The position numbers were made by a program, and so were the translations under genes. This document shows positions 16,257 to 25,247 of a DNA stretch of 64,000 nt, piece by piece (position 1 is the first letter of the stretch; every line of letters begins with the position of its first letter). Below the pieces are notes generated by a model, which did no database searches, had not been told where the DNA came from, and saw only the letters and a list, made by a program, of their open reading frames with translations. The stretch is from Rhizorhabdus histidinilytica (GTDB lineage: Bacteria; Pseudomonadota; Alphaproteobacteria; Sphingomonadales; Sphingomonadaceae): the NCBI RefSeq assembly GCF_900167915.1, contig NZ_FUYM01000002.1:248001-312000 (forward strand), given 5' to 3'.

Positions 16257-18047
16257 ATGCAAGTTTATGAGGCCCCGCTGCGCGACATGCGCTTCGTCAT
16301 CCACGAGCTGTTCGGCGACGACGGTTTCGGCAATCTCCCCCCCCATGAGGAGTTCACCCCCGATCTGATCGATGCGGTGATCGAGGAGGCAGCGAAGCTG
16401 GCGCAGGACGTGCTGCTGCCGATCAACGCCAGCGGCGACCTGGAGGGCTGCGTCTGGGAGAACGGCGTCGTCCGCACCCCGGCCGGTTTCAAGGAGGCCT
16501 ATGCCCAGTTCCGCGACGGCGGCTGGTGCGCGCTCGCCAGCGATCCGAAATGGGGCGGGCAGGGCCTGCCCGAGACGGTCAACAAGCTGGTCGAGGAGAT
16601 GATCAGCTCGGCCAACCTCTCCTTCGGCCTCTATCCCGGCCTCACCCACGGCGGCACCACCGCGCTCAAGGCGCATGCGTCGGCCGACCTCCAGGAGCGC
16701 TTCCTGCCCAAGATGGTCGCGGGCACATGGTCGGGGACGATGTGCCTGACCGAGCCGCATTGCGGCACCGACCTCGGCATGCTGCGCACCAAGGCGGTGC
16801 CGCAGCCGGACGGCAGCTACCGGATCACCGGCAACAAGATCTTCATCTCGGCCGGCGACCATGACCTGACCGAGAACATCATCCACCTCGTCCTCGCCCG
16901 GCTGCCCGACGCGCCGCCGGGGGTGCGGGGGATCAGCCTGTTCGTCGTTCCCAAATATCTGCCGAAGGAGGACGGCTCGGTCGGCCCGTCGAACGGAGTC
17001 TCGTGTACCGGCATCGAGCACAAGATGGGCCTCAAGGCGTCGGCGACCTGCCAGATGAGCTTCGACGATTCAACCGGCTGGCTGGTCGGCGAGCCGAACA
17101 GCGGACTGGCGGCGATGTTCACGATGATGAACACCGAGCGCGTGTCGGTCGGCGTCCAGGGCCTCGGCGTCGCCACCGCCGCCTATCAGAGCGCGGTCGC
17201 CTATGCGAAGGACCGCATCCAGGGCCGGGCGCTCTCGGGTCCGAAGCGCCCTGATCTCGCCGCCGACCCGATCATCGTCCATCCCGACGTCCGCCGCATG
17301 CTGATGACGATGCGCGCCTATACCGAGGGCTGCCGCATGCTCAGCATCTGGGTGGCGCGCGCGCTCGACGCCGAGCGGCACTCGCCCGATCCCGAGGTGC
17401 GTCAGCGCGCCGAGGACATGACCGCGCTGATGACCCCGGTGGTCAAGGCACTGCTCACCGACCTGGGCCATGAGACGGCGCAGATCGGCGTTCAGGTCTA
17501 TGGCGGCCACGGCTACATCCGCGAGCACGGCATGGAGCAATATGCCCGCGATGCCCGCATCACGATGATCTACGAGGGTACCAACGGCGTCCAGGCGCTC
17601 GACCTCGTCGGCCGCAAGATGCCGGCGCATGGCGGCCGCTACCTGCGGTCCTTCTTCCATCCGGTCGCCGCCTTCATCGAGCAGCACAAGGCGGTGCCGG
17701 GCATGGAGAAGATGATCGAGGCTCTGGAGAAGGCGTTCGGCGCGCTCCAGCTCTCGACCGCGACGATCGCCCAGAAGGGCCTCGCCGATCCGGAAGAGGC
17801 GGGCGCCGCCTCGTCCGACTATCTGCGCCTGCTCGGCCTCGTCGCGATGGCCTATCTGTTCGCCAAGGCGGCCAAGGTCGCCGGCATGAAGAAGATGATG
17901 GGCCAGGACCCAGACGGCTTCTACGCCGCCAAGCTGGTGACGGTCCGCTTCTTCTACGAACGGATCCTGCCGCAGGTCGCCGGACTGTTCCAGGCGATCA
18001 AGGCCGGCAAGCGCTCAATGATGGATTTGCCCGAAGAGGCGTTCTGA
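16257..18047 (+). CDS. Acyl-CoA dehydrogenase with C-terminal extension
   Basis: FAD-dependent first step of beta-oxidation. It shows the flavin/substrate boxes MCLTEPHCGTDLG and GNKIFISAGDHD, the YGGHGYIREHGMEQYARDARI segment and the base Glu in MIYEGTNGVQ. The 596 residues are about 200 longer than classic acyl-CoA dehydrogenases. The extra C-terminal helical domain is that of the long subfamily, seen for example in DmdC-type and several alphaproteobacterial enzymes. It follows the bifunctional enzyme by 23 bases, completing the plus arm. Purine-rich 'ctggagagtg' precedes the ATG. Confidence 0.95.
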   Translation: MQVYEAPLRDMRFVIHELFGDDGFGNLPPHEEFTPDLIDAVIEEAAKLAQDVLLPINASGDLEGCVWENGVVRTPAGFKEAYAQFRDGGWCALASDPKWGGQGLPETVNKLVEEMISSANLSFGLYPGLTHGGTTALKAHASADLQERFLPKMVAGTWSGTMCLTEPHCGTDLGMLRTKAVPQPDGSYRITGNKIFISAGDHDLTENIIHLVLARLPDAPPGVRGISLFVVPKYLPKEDGSVGPSNGVSCTGIEHKMGLKASATCQMSFDDSTGWLVGEPNSGLAAMFTMMNTERVSVGVQGLGVATAAYQSAVAYAKDRIQGRALSGPKRPDLAADPIIVHPDVRRMLMTMRAYTEGCRMLSIWVARALDAERHSPDPEVRQRAEDMTALMTPVVKALLTDLGHETAQIGVQVYGGHGYIREHGMEQYARDARITMIYEGTNGVQALDLVGRKMPAHGGRYLRSFFHPVAAFIEQHKAVPGMEKMIEALEKAFGALQLSTATIAQKGLADPEEAGAASSDYLRLLGLVAMAYLFAKAAKVAGMKKMMGQDPDGFYAAKLVTVRFFYERILPQVAGLFQAIKAGKRSMMDLPEEAF

Positions 18048-18060
18048 TTCGCCAGCGCGC

Positions 18061-18092
18061 CGTTCGTCCCGAGCAAAGTCGAGGGACGAACG
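18061..18092. terminator. Palindrome between convergent genes (REP-like, probable terminator)
   Basis: Perfect 10-bp arms cgttcgtccc (18061-18070) and gggacgaacg (18083-18092) with a 12-base loop, between the convergent acyl-CoA dehydrogenase and helicase genes. There is no T-run, so termination efficiency is uncertain. The arm sequence resembles the element at 22460-22530 and recurs widely in sphingomonads as a REP-like repeat. Confidence 0.55.
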
Positions 18093-18119
18093 GCAGAGTG
18101 GGGCCGTGTGGAGGAGAGC

Positions 18120-19841
18120 TTACCCCCTCGGCCCACCCCGTCTGGGGGCACCCCGGCCCGGCCCGGCCTTGTAGGGCGGGCGCCCGCCCGGACGCGGACC
18201 GCGGCTGTCGCGCGGAGGGCCGCGGCGGTCGTTGCGGGGCGGGGGCGGGGCGTCGCCGGCCGGCTCGATCAGCACCCCTTCCTGCTCGCCGCCGGACTTC
18301 TTGACCGCCGACAGGAATTTGGCCGCGATCCCGCGCGGGATCTCGAAGCGGGTCTCGGTCGAGAAGATGCGGATCGCGCCGACGTCGCGCTTGGTGATGT
18401 GGCCGTGGCGGCAGATCAGCGGCAGCAGCCAGCGCGGATCGGCATTGTCGTTGCGGCCGGCATTGATCCGGAACCAGGCGGTGTCCTCGAAGCCGGGGCG
18501 GGGCCCTTGCTCGCGGGCGGCCTGCGGCACCGGCGCGGCATCGGCCAGTTCCTCGGGCGCGGGCAGGCTCTGTCGCTGCGAACGGACGAAAGCGGCCGCG
18601 ATTTCCTCGGCCGAGCGGGTCTCCAACAGCTTGCGCGCGACCGCGAGGTCCTCGTCGGATACTTCGCCGACCTCAAGGCTGTCGACCAGTCGCTCCTCAT
18701 CGCGGGCGTAGATATCCTCGGCGGTCGGCACCTTGTCCCAGGTCGCCTGGACATGCGCGCCGCGCAGCAGTCGTTCGGCATGGCGCCGGCGGGTATAGGG
18801 GACGATCAGGACGCAGGTGCCCTTCCTGCCCGCGCGGCCGGTGCGGCCCGAACGATGCTGGAGCGTCTCGGCGTCGATCGGCAGCTCGGCATGGATGACC
18901 AGTTCGAGGCCGGGCAGGTCGATGCCGCGCGCGGCGACGTCGGTCGCGACGCAGACCCGGGCGCGGCGGTCGCGCAGCGCCTGCAGCGCATGGTTGCGCT
19001 CGTTCTGGCTGAGCTCGCCCGACAGCGTCACAGCCGCGAAGCCGCGTTCGGTGAGCGCGGCCGACAGACGGCGGACATTCTCGCGCGTCGCGCAGAAGAT
19101 CATCGTGCCCTTCGCTTCGTGGAAGCGGAGCAGGTTGACCACGGCATGCTCGATGTCGCCTGGCGCCACCGCGACGGCGCGATAGTCGATGTCGGCGTGG
19201 CGCTCCCGCTCGCTGGTCGTCTCGATGCGCAGCGCGTCGCGCTGGTAGCGCTTCGCCATCACCGCGATCGGCTTGGGCATCGTCGCGGAGAAGAGCAGCG
19301 TCCGCCGCTCCGGCGGGGTCATGTCGAGGATTTCCTCGAGATCCTCGCGGAAGCCGAGGTCGAGCATCTCGTCGGCCTCGTCGAGAATCACCGCCCGCAG
19401 CGATCCGGGCTGGAGCGCGCCGCGTTCGAGATGGTCGCGGAGACGCCCCGGCGTGCCGACGACGATGTGGCAGCCATAGCTGAGCTGGCGCTGCTCGACG
19501 CGCACGTTCATGCCGCCGACGCAGCTTACCACCCGTGCGCCGAGCTTGGCGTAGAGCCATTGCAGCTCGCGCTGGACCTGGAGCGCGAGCTCGCGGGTCG
19601 GAGCGATGATCAGCGCGAGCGGTTCGCCCGCGCGCGGCAGGCTCTCGGCGCCCTGCAGCAGCGTCTCGGCGATGGCGAGACCATAGGCGACGGTCTTGCC
19701 CGATCCGGTCTGGGCGGAGACGAGCAGGTCGCGGTCGTGCGCCTCGGCGGCGATCACCTGCGCCTGGACAGGGGTGGGGGCGGTGTAGCCGCGCTCGGTG
19801 ATAGCCTCGGCAACGGGCCGCGGCAGGGAGGAAAAGGGCAT
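18120..19841 (-). CDS. DEAD-box RNA helicase with DbpA-like RNA-binding domain
   Basis: ATP-dependent RNA helicase, likely in ribosome assembly or RNA turnover. The ATG at 19841 gives MPFSSLPRPV; the longer open frame has no family-like N-terminus. Motifs in order: Q-motif region (PTPVQ), AQTGSGKT at 43-50, PTREL at 81-85, LDEADEMLD, SAT, and in the second RecA domain the ARGIDLP and HRSGRTGRAGR boxes. About residues 465-535 resemble the DbpA C-terminal RNA-binding fold (GAIRIFSTETRFEIP), followed by an Arg/Gly/Pro-rich tail. This architecture matches DeaD/CsdA-type helicases. Monocistronic on the minus strand. Confidence 0.95.
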   Translation of the reverse strand: MPFSSLPRPVAEAITERGYTAPTPVQAQVIAAEAHDRDLLVSAQTGSGKTVAYGLAIAETLLQGAESLPRAGEPLALIIAPTRELALQVQRELQWLYAKLGARVVSCVGGMNVRVEQRQLSYGCHIVVGTPGRLRDHLERGALQPGSLRAVILDEADEMLDLGFREDLEEILDMTPPERRTLLFSATMPKPIAVMAKRYQRDALRIETTSERERHADIDYRAVAVAPGDIEHAVVNLLRFHEAKGTMIFCATRENVRRLSAALTERGFAAVTLSGELSQNERNHALQALRDRRARVCVATDVAARGIDLPGLELVIHAELPIDAETLQHRSGRTGRAGRKGTCVLIVPYTRRRHAERLLRGAHVQATWDKVPTAEDIYARDEERLVDSLEVGEVSDEDLAVARKLLETRSAEEIAAAFVRSQRQSLPAPEELADAAPVPQAAREQGPRPGFEDTAWFRINAGRNDNADPRWLLPLICRHGHITKRDVGAIRIFSTETRFEIPRGIAAKFLSAVKKSGGEQEGVLIEPAGDAPPPPRNDRRGPPRDSRGPRPGGRPPYKAGPGRGAPRRGGPRG

Positions 19842-20150
19842 CTGGTATCCGATAGCAGGGTCGCCGGCGCCTCTCCGCGCGGCATGTGATGCGGCCCTAT
19901 ACGCCGAAAGGCAGCGAAACGCCAGCAGCGCTGCTTGCATTTTCAACTATCGTCGCAGATCGGCGGATGGAAGAAGCACCGCGCGGGCTTCGTATCGATT
20001 TTCGGGACCCGCATTCGGCGATCCCTGACCGCAGGGAGGGGACATGTCGACGCGGGAAAGCAACGGTCCGGGGCGGAGTGTGGCGGGGGCGCGACGGATG
20101 TGCCCGGCATGCAGCTTGCGTTCATCTCCGCATTGCCAGCAAAGGGGGCG
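19842..20150. other. Intergenic region upstream of divergent helicase and acyltransferase genes
   Basis: 309 bases without a gene I can support. It must contain the promoters of both divergent genes. I could not pick convincing -35/-10 pairs, and saw no strong hairpin, repeat or conserved leader. Open frames crossing it are low-quality extensions of the neighbours. Confidence 0.5.
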
Positions 20151-21311
20151 ATGAGCCGCATGCTTCCCCCAGACGCGCCCGCGCGGCGGATGGCGCGACC
20201 AGCATTTCCTCCCGTATCGCAGGCGATCGGCCTTGCGCGGCTGCTCTGCATCCTCGGCATCGTCTACGTCCATGCCTGGACCGGGCTCGGCGGCGACCAG
20301 ATGGCGGCGCAGATGGGATCGGCGCAGGATGTCCTGCGCTGGACGGTGGTCGAGCTGTTCGGGCGCAGCGCGGTGCCGCTGCTCAGCATGGTGTCGGGCT
20401 GGCTGGTCGCCGGGTCGCTCGCGCGGCGCGGGGCGAAGCCGTTCCTCGACAGCAAGGCGCGCACCATCCTGCTGCCGATGATCCTGTGGAACGCCATCGC
20501 GATGGTGCTGGTGGTCGGCGCCGCGACACTCGGTTGGGCGCGCGCACCCCTGCTCGGCGACACACGCTGGATCGCCGACAATCTCTTCAACCTGACGCGG
20601 GCCGGCGACATCAACGTCCAGACTGCCTTCCTGCGCGACCTGTTCCTCTGCATGCTTGCCGCGCCGCTGCTGGTGCGGCTGCGCAACCGCTGGCTGCTCC
20701 TGATCGGTGCGCTCGCCGCGCTGTGGTGGGTCAGCCTGTTCAAATTTCCGTTGCTGCTGCGCCCCACGATCCTGCTGTTCTTCGTCGGCGGCATCCTCGC
20801 CCGGCGCCACGGTCTCGCCGAACGCGCGGCGATGCTGCCGCTCTGGCAGGCGGTGCTGCCCTTCCTGTTGATCGTGCCGGTAAAGATATGGCTGTCGATC
20901 GAGAATGGCGGGCTCGCCGATTTCCATCTCCACGCGACTGCGGCGGTCGACCTGCTGACGCGCAGCACGGCCTCGCTGCTGGTCTGGCGCGGGGCGATCG
21001 CGCTGGCCTCGCGCCCGGTCGGCGCCCGGCTGCTCGCCTATGAGCGCTACGCCTTCTTCCTGTTCTGCTGCCACCTGCTGTTCATGTGGCTGGTCGCGCC
21101 CGGGATCGGCGAAGTGACGGGGACGATGGGCAGTCCGCTATGGCCGGCCTTCTTCCTGCTCCAGCCGGTGCTGGCCTTCGGGTTCGCGATCCTGCTGGCC
21201 ACGGCGGTCGAGGCGGTCTCGCCGAAGTTCGCGGAACTGCTGAGCGGGGGTCGGCTGGGCCGCGATCAGGCCGCCTCGCCCGCCGCCCGTCCGCTCGCCC
21301 AGGCCCATTGA
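20151..21311 (+). CDS. Membrane acyltransferase (acyltransferase-3 family)
   Basis: Polytopic membrane protein of 386 residues with about ten hydrophobic segments. The first segment contains GLARLLCILGIVYVHAW, the family's characteristic start with the conserved His that transfers acyl groups. FGRSAVPLLSMVSGWL and the LLPMILWNAI segment also fit. Such proteins O-acetylate or succinylate envelope polysaccharides, but the substrate here is unknown. The ATG at 20151 follows an AAGGGGGCG ribosome site; in-frame upstream ATGs lack one. The C-terminus overlaps the convergent flavoprotein gene by 46 bases. Confidence 0.88.
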   Translation: MSRMLPPDAPARRMARPAFPPVSQAIGLARLLCILGIVYVHAWTGLGGDQMAAQMGSAQDVLRWTVVELFGRSAVPLLSMVSGWLVAGSLARRGAKPFLDSKARTILLPMILWNAIAMVLVVGAATLGWARAPLLGDTRWIADNLFNLTRAGDINVQTAFLRDLFLCMLAAPLLVRLRNRWLLLIGALAALWWVSLFKFPLLLRPTILLFFVGGILARRHGLAERAAMLPLWQAVLPFLLIVPVKIWLSIENGGLADFHLHATAAVDLLTRSTASLLVWRGAIALASRPVGARLLAYERYAFFLFCCHLLFMWLVAPGIGEVTGTMGSPLWPAFFLLQPVLAFGFAILLATAVEAVSPKFAELLSGGRLGRDQAASPAARPLAQAH

Positions 21312-22453
21312 AAATTATAGCCGCCGAGCCAGCCGGTCACGTCGACGGCCTCACCGATGAAATGAAGGCCCGGTGCCTTCTTCGCCATCAGGGTGCGTTG
21401 GTCGAGGCCGTCGGTCGAGACGCCGCCGATCGTCACTTCGGCCTTGGCGAAGCCTTCCGACCCGTTCGGCATGAAGGGCCAGGCGTTGAGCCTGCGCCCG
21501 GCGGCGACCAGCGCCTGATCCTTGTGGCCCAGCATCGGTCCCGACAGGCCCAGCCGGTCGGCCAGTACGTCGGCGAGCCGGTCCGGGAAATGTTCGCGCA
21601 ATATCGTACGCGGCTCGGCCCTGGGCCGCGCCTGCTTCGCCGCGACCAGCAGCGCGGCCGCGTCGGTGCCGGGCAACAGGTCGAGCGACAGCGTGTCGCC
21701 ATGCCGCCAATAGCTGCTGATCTGGAGGATCGCGGGCCCTGAGAGACCGCGATGGGTGAACAGTGCCGCCTCGCGGAAGCGGGCCTTGCCGAGGCTGGCG
21801 ACGACGTCGAGCGAAACCCCCGACAGCGTCTCGAACAGCCGGTCGTCCTGGCCCAGCGTCAGCGGCACCAGCGCCGGACGCGGCTCGACCACCTTCAGCC
21901 CGAACTGGCGGGCGACGTCATAGGCGAAGCCGGTCGCGCCCATCTTCGGGATCGATGGGCCGCCGGTCGCTATCACCAGCGACGGCGCGGCAAGGCTGCC
22001 GCCCGGCGTCTCCACCCGGAAGCGTTCGTCGGGTTTGGAGATGGCGCTGATGCGGGTGAGCAGCTTCGTCTCGACCCCGCTGGCCGCGCACTCCTCCTCC
22101 AGCATCGCGACGATCTGCCGCGCCGATCCGTCGCAGAAGAGCTGGCCGAGCGTCTTTTCGTGCCAGGCGATGCCGTGGCGATCGACCAGGTCGATGAAGT
22201 CGGCGGGCCGGTAGCGGCCGAGCGCCGACCGGGCGAAATGCGGATTGGCGGACAGGTAACGCTCGGCCAGCCCACCGTCGACATTGGTGAAGTTGCAACG
22301 GCCGCCGCCCGAGATCAGAATCTTCGCCCCCGCCCGGTCGAGATGATCGAGCAGCAGCACCCGCCGCCCGCGCTGCCCTGCCGTCAAAGCGCACATCATC
22401 CCCGCCGCGCCGGCGCCGATGATGATGACGTCGTGGGTGAAGCTGTTCGTCAT
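21266..22453 (-). CDS. HI0933-family NAD(P)/FAD-dependent oxidoreductase (BaiN/RdsA-like)
   Basis: Two-dinucleotide-binding flavoprotein of about 395 residues. The N-terminus HDVIIIGAGAAGMM is the FAD Rossmann motif. The next strand ends LLLDHLDRAGAKILISGGGRCNFTN, and this GGGRCN box defines the family. VIATGGPSIPKMGATG and the C-terminal GEAVDVTGWLGGYNFQWAWASG are also typical. The cellular reaction is not established for most members. Tandem ATGs at 22456 and 22453 are possible; I used the second, four bases after GGAG. Upstream sequence in the same frame is a repeat element. It overlaps the acyltransferase gene tail to tail. Confidence 0.93.
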   Translation of the reverse strand: MTNSFTHDVIIIGAGAAGMMCALTAGQRGRRVLLLDHLDRAGAKILISGGGRCNFTNVDGGLAERYLSANPHFARSALGRYRPADFIDLVDRHGIAWHEKTLGQLFCDGSARQIVAMLEEECAASGVETKLLTRISAISKPDERFRVETPGGSLAAPSLVIATGGPSIPKMGATGFAYDVARQFGLKVVEPRPALVPLTLGQDDRLFETLSGVSLDVVASLGKARFREAALFTHRGLSGPAILQISSYWRHGDTLSLDLLPGTDAAALLVAAKQARPRAEPRTILREHFPDRLADVLADRLGLSGPMLGHKDQALVAAGRRLNAWPFMPNGSEGFAKAEVTIGGVSTDGLDQRTLMAKKAPGLHFIGEAVDVTGWLGGYNFQWAWASGRAAGEAA

Positions 22454-22459
22454 CATACT

Positions 22460-22530
22460 CCGTTCGTGTCGAGCGCAGTCGAGACACGTTGGCTGGCGAA
22501 ACGTCCCTCGACTGCGCTCCGGACGAACGG
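22460..22530. repeat. REP-like inverted repeat between divergent flavoprotein and prfC genes
   Basis: Imperfect arms of about 30 bp, 22460-22490 and 22500-22530, begin and end with CCGTTCGT / ACGAACGG. They contain 'tcgagcgcagtcgag' and its complement-like partner 'cctcgactgcgctc', with a short loop. The outer motif is shared with the smaller palindrome at 18061-18092. It lies immediately upstream of both genes, so it may also affect their leaders. Confidence 0.7.
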
Positions 22531-22574
22531 AAGCTTTGGGATTGGAGCCGTTGCTGCTATCGGCCCGCGCCATC

Positions 22575-24158
22575 ATGAGCAAGCCGAACCGCCCCGACCG
22601 CCGCACCTTCGCGATCATCTCGCATCCCGACGCCGGCAAGACCACGCTGACCGAGAAGCTGCTCTATTTCGGCGGCGCGATCCATCTGGCCGGCGAGGTC
22701 AAGGCGCGCGGGCAGACGCGGCGGGCGCGGTCCGACTGGATGAAGATCGAGCAGCAGCGCGGCATCTCGGTCACCTCGTCGGTGATGACCTTCGAGCGTG
22801 ACGGCATCACCTTCAACCTGCTCGACACGCCGGGCCACGAGGATTTCTCGGAGGACACCTACCGCACCCTGACCGCGGTGGATTCGGCGGTGATGGTGAT
22901 CGACGCGGCCAAGGGCATCGAGCCGCAGACCCGCAAGCTGTTCGAGGTGTGCCGGCTCCGCTCGGTGCCGATCATCACCTTCGTCAACAAGGTCGACCGC
23001 GAGGGCCGCGCGCCGTTCGAGCTGCTCGACGAGATCGCCGACGCGCTGGCGCTCGACGTCGCGCCGATGAGCTGGCCGGTCGGCATGGGCGGCACCTTCG
23101 AGGGGATATACGACCTCGCCCGCGACCGGCTCTATCGCCCGGCGGCAGACGCGACCGGCGCCTATGAGGGCGATTCGGTCGCGGTCGCCGGCCTCGGCGA
23201 TTCGCAGCTGGACGGCATGTTGTCGGCCGAAGGCGCGGCGCTGTTGCGCGAGGAGGCGGAGCTGGCGCAGATCGGCTATGCGCCGTTCGACGAAGCCGCC
23301 TATCTCCATGGCGACCTGACCCCGGTCTATTTCGGGTCGGCGCTCAAGGATTTCGGCGTCGAGCAGCTGATCGACGCGCTCGCCGACTTCGCGCCGAGCC
23401 CGCGCCCCCAGCCGGGCGAACCGCGCGATGTCGATCCCGGCGAGCCCAACGTTGCCGGCTTCGTGTTCAAGGTGCAGGCGAACATGAACCCGCAGCACCG
23501 CGACCGCGTCGCCTTCATGCGGCTCTGCTCGGGCCGGTTCCGGCGCGGCATGAAGCTCGCTCAGGTCGGCACCGGCAAGCAGATCGCGATCCACAGCCCG
23601 ATCCTGTTCTTCGCGCAGAATCGCGAGCTGGCCGAGGAGGCCTTCCCCGGCGACATCATCGGCATCCCCAACCATGGCACGCTGCGCGTCGGCGACACGC
23701 TGACGGAGGGCGAGATGATCCGCTTCACCGGCCTGCCCAACTTCGCGCCCGAGATTCTTCGCCGCGTGAAGCTCGCCGATCCGACCAAGACCAAGCAGCT
23801 CCGCAACGCGCTCAACGATATGGCGGAGGAGGGGATCATGCAGGTCTTCCACCCGCAGATCGGGTCGCAGCTCGTTATCGGCGTGGTCGGCCAGCTCCAG
23901 CTCGACGTGCTGATCTCGCGCCTCCAGGCCGAGTACAAGGTCGAGGCGAGTTTCGAGCCATCACCCTACGACACCGCGCGCTGGATCAGCTCGGACGATG
24001 AGAAGGCGCTGGACGAGTTCATGGGCCTGCACCGCTCGGCGATGGCGCACGACCGCGACGAGGCGCCGGTGTTCATGGCCAAGGATGCCTGGGAACTGAA
24101 CTATATCCAGGGCAAGTTTCCCGCGCTGCGCTTCTCCGCGACAAAGGATCGGCGCTGA
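22575..24158 (+). CDS. prfC: Peptide chain release factor 3
   Basis: Translational GTPase that removes RF1/RF2 from the ribosome after termination. 527 residues, the usual size. G-motifs: ISHPDAGKTTLTEK near residues 15-28 (the RF3/EF-G type P-loop), the switch region GISVTSSVMTF, DTPGHEDFSEDTYR, and FVNKVDRE. The C-terminal part has domain II segments (FVFKVQANMNPQHRDRVAF), which distinguish RF3 from EF-G. The ATG is the first that leaves the conserved PDRRTFAIISHPD start intact. Confidence 0.96.
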   Translation: MSKPNRPDRRTFAIISHPDAGKTTLTEKLLYFGGAIHLAGEVKARGQTRRARSDWMKIEQQRGISVTSSVMTFERDGITFNLLDTPGHEDFSEDTYRTLTAVDSAVMVIDAAKGIEPQTRKLFEVCRLRSVPIITFVNKVDREGRAPFELLDEIADALALDVAPMSWPVGMGGTFEGIYDLARDRLYRPAADATGAYEGDSVAVAGLGDSQLDGMLSAEGAALLREEAELAQIGYAPFDEAAYLHGDLTPVYFGSALKDFGVEQLIDALADFAPSPRPQPGEPRDVDPGEPNVAGFVFKVQANMNPQHRDRVAFMRLCSGRFRRGMKLAQVGTGKQIAIHSPILFFAQNRELAEEAFPGDIIGIPNHGTLRVGDTLTEGEMIRFTGLPNFAPEILRRVKLADPTKTKQLRNALNDMAEEGIMQVFHPQIGSQLVIGVVGQLQLDVLISRLQAEYKVEASFEPSPYDTARWISSDDEKALDEFMGLHRSAMAHDRDEAPVFMAKDAWELNYIQGKFPALRFSATKDRR

Positions 24159-24250
24159 TCGGCCACTGGTGCCCGGCCGCCCGCGCTGGATAGCGGGAAA
24201 GAAAGCAGGGGACGCACGTTCTCTCCACGTTACGAGGAGAGGAGTTGCCT

Positions 24251-25237
24251 GTGCGTTCGATGCCCTTGCTTGTCCTGAGTGCTGCCCTGTTTCCCGCCAT
24301 TGCTTCGGCCCAGCCAGCGCCGCCCGATCAACGGGTGATGGGTGCGCAAGTGCTGCTCGACCGGCTCGGTTTCGGGCCGGGAGTGATCGATGGAGCCAGC
24401 GGCATGAGCTTCGCCAAGGCGTTGCGCGGCTGGCAGCAGACCAAGGGGCTGCCGGTCACCGGCCGGCTCGACGACGCGACGGTCAAGAGCTTCGAACCCT
24501 ATCGCGCCATGCCGACGGTGATCGATGTCAGGTTGACCCCTGATATCCTCGAAGGGCCGTTCGTCGGCCCGATCCCGGCCAAGGAGAGCGACCAGGCGAA
24601 GATGGCCTCGCTCGGCTATTCGGATGCGATGGAGAAGCTGGCCGAGCGTTATCACACGACGCCGGCGACGCTGGTCGCGCTCAATTCTCCCCAGACCAAG
24701 CTGGCGCCGGGTGTCGTCATCAAGGTGCCCAACGTCATTCCGCCCGCCTGGAATTTCCCGGCCGATCTCAAGCCCGCCTGGCGCAAGACGCTGTGGACGC
24801 TGAACGTCGGGGCGGAGCAGCCCGACGTGGCGAAGGTCGTGGTCGACAAGTCGGACGGCGTGCTTCGCGCCTTCGACGGTGCCGGCAAGCTGGTCGCGCA
24901 ATTCCCCGCGACGATGGGCAGCCGGCACGATCCACTGCCGATCGGTCAATGGAAGATCCAGGGCCGTTCCTACAACCCGCCCTTCCATTATAATCCCAAG
25001 CTGTTCTGGGACGCCGACAGCAAGGACCGCAAGGCGCTGCTGCCACCGGGACCGAACGGGCCGGTCGGCGTCGTCTGGATCGACCTCGACAAGAAGCACT
25101 ACGGCATCCACGGCACCCCCAATCCCGAGAAGATCGGCCGCACCGAAAGTCATGGCTGCATCCGCCTGACCAACTGGGACGCAGCGCGGCTCGCGATGAT
25201 GGTGAAGCCGGGCACGCCGGCCGTCTTCCAGCCATGA
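24251..25237 (+). CDS. Periplasmic L,D-transpeptidase with peptidoglycan-binding domain
   Basis: Peptidoglycan cross-linking enzyme of the ErfK/YbiS/YcfS type. It has a signal peptide (about residues 1-21, ending AIASA), a PG_binding_1-like helical domain (about 28-78), a LysM-like segment (about 115-165, KLAERYHTTPATLVALN) and a C-terminal YkuD domain. The catalytic motif is HG...ESHGCIRLTNWD. The start is taken as the GTG at 24251, six bases after AGGAG; a TTG at 24245 is also in frame but has no spacing. It is followed after 10 bases by an M23 peptidase gene, so making and cutting the wall are paired here. Confidence 0.93.
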   Translation: MRSMPLLVLSAALFPAIASAQPAPPDQRVMGAQVLLDRLGFGPGVIDGASGMSFAKALRGWQQTKGLPVTGRLDDATVKSFEPYRAMPTVIDVRLTPDILEGPFVGPIPAKESDQAKMASLGYSDAMEKLAERYHTTPATLVALNSPQTKLAPGVVIKVPNVIPPAWNFPADLKPAWRKTLWTLNVGAEQPDVAKVVVDKSDGVLRAFDGAGKLVAQFPATMGSRHDPLPIGQWKIQGRSYNPPFHYNPKLFWDADSKDRKALLPPGPNGPVGVVWIDLDKKHYGIHGTPNPEKIGRTESHGCIRLTNWDAARLAMMVKPGTPAVFQP

Positions 25238-25247
25238 GGGGAGGACG

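Noticed and set aside
13891-16257. A 788-codon open frame antisense to the beta-oxidation fusion
   Set aside because: Same antisense effect; compositionally skewed translation, no ribosome site, and it would cover a clear bifunctional enzyme.
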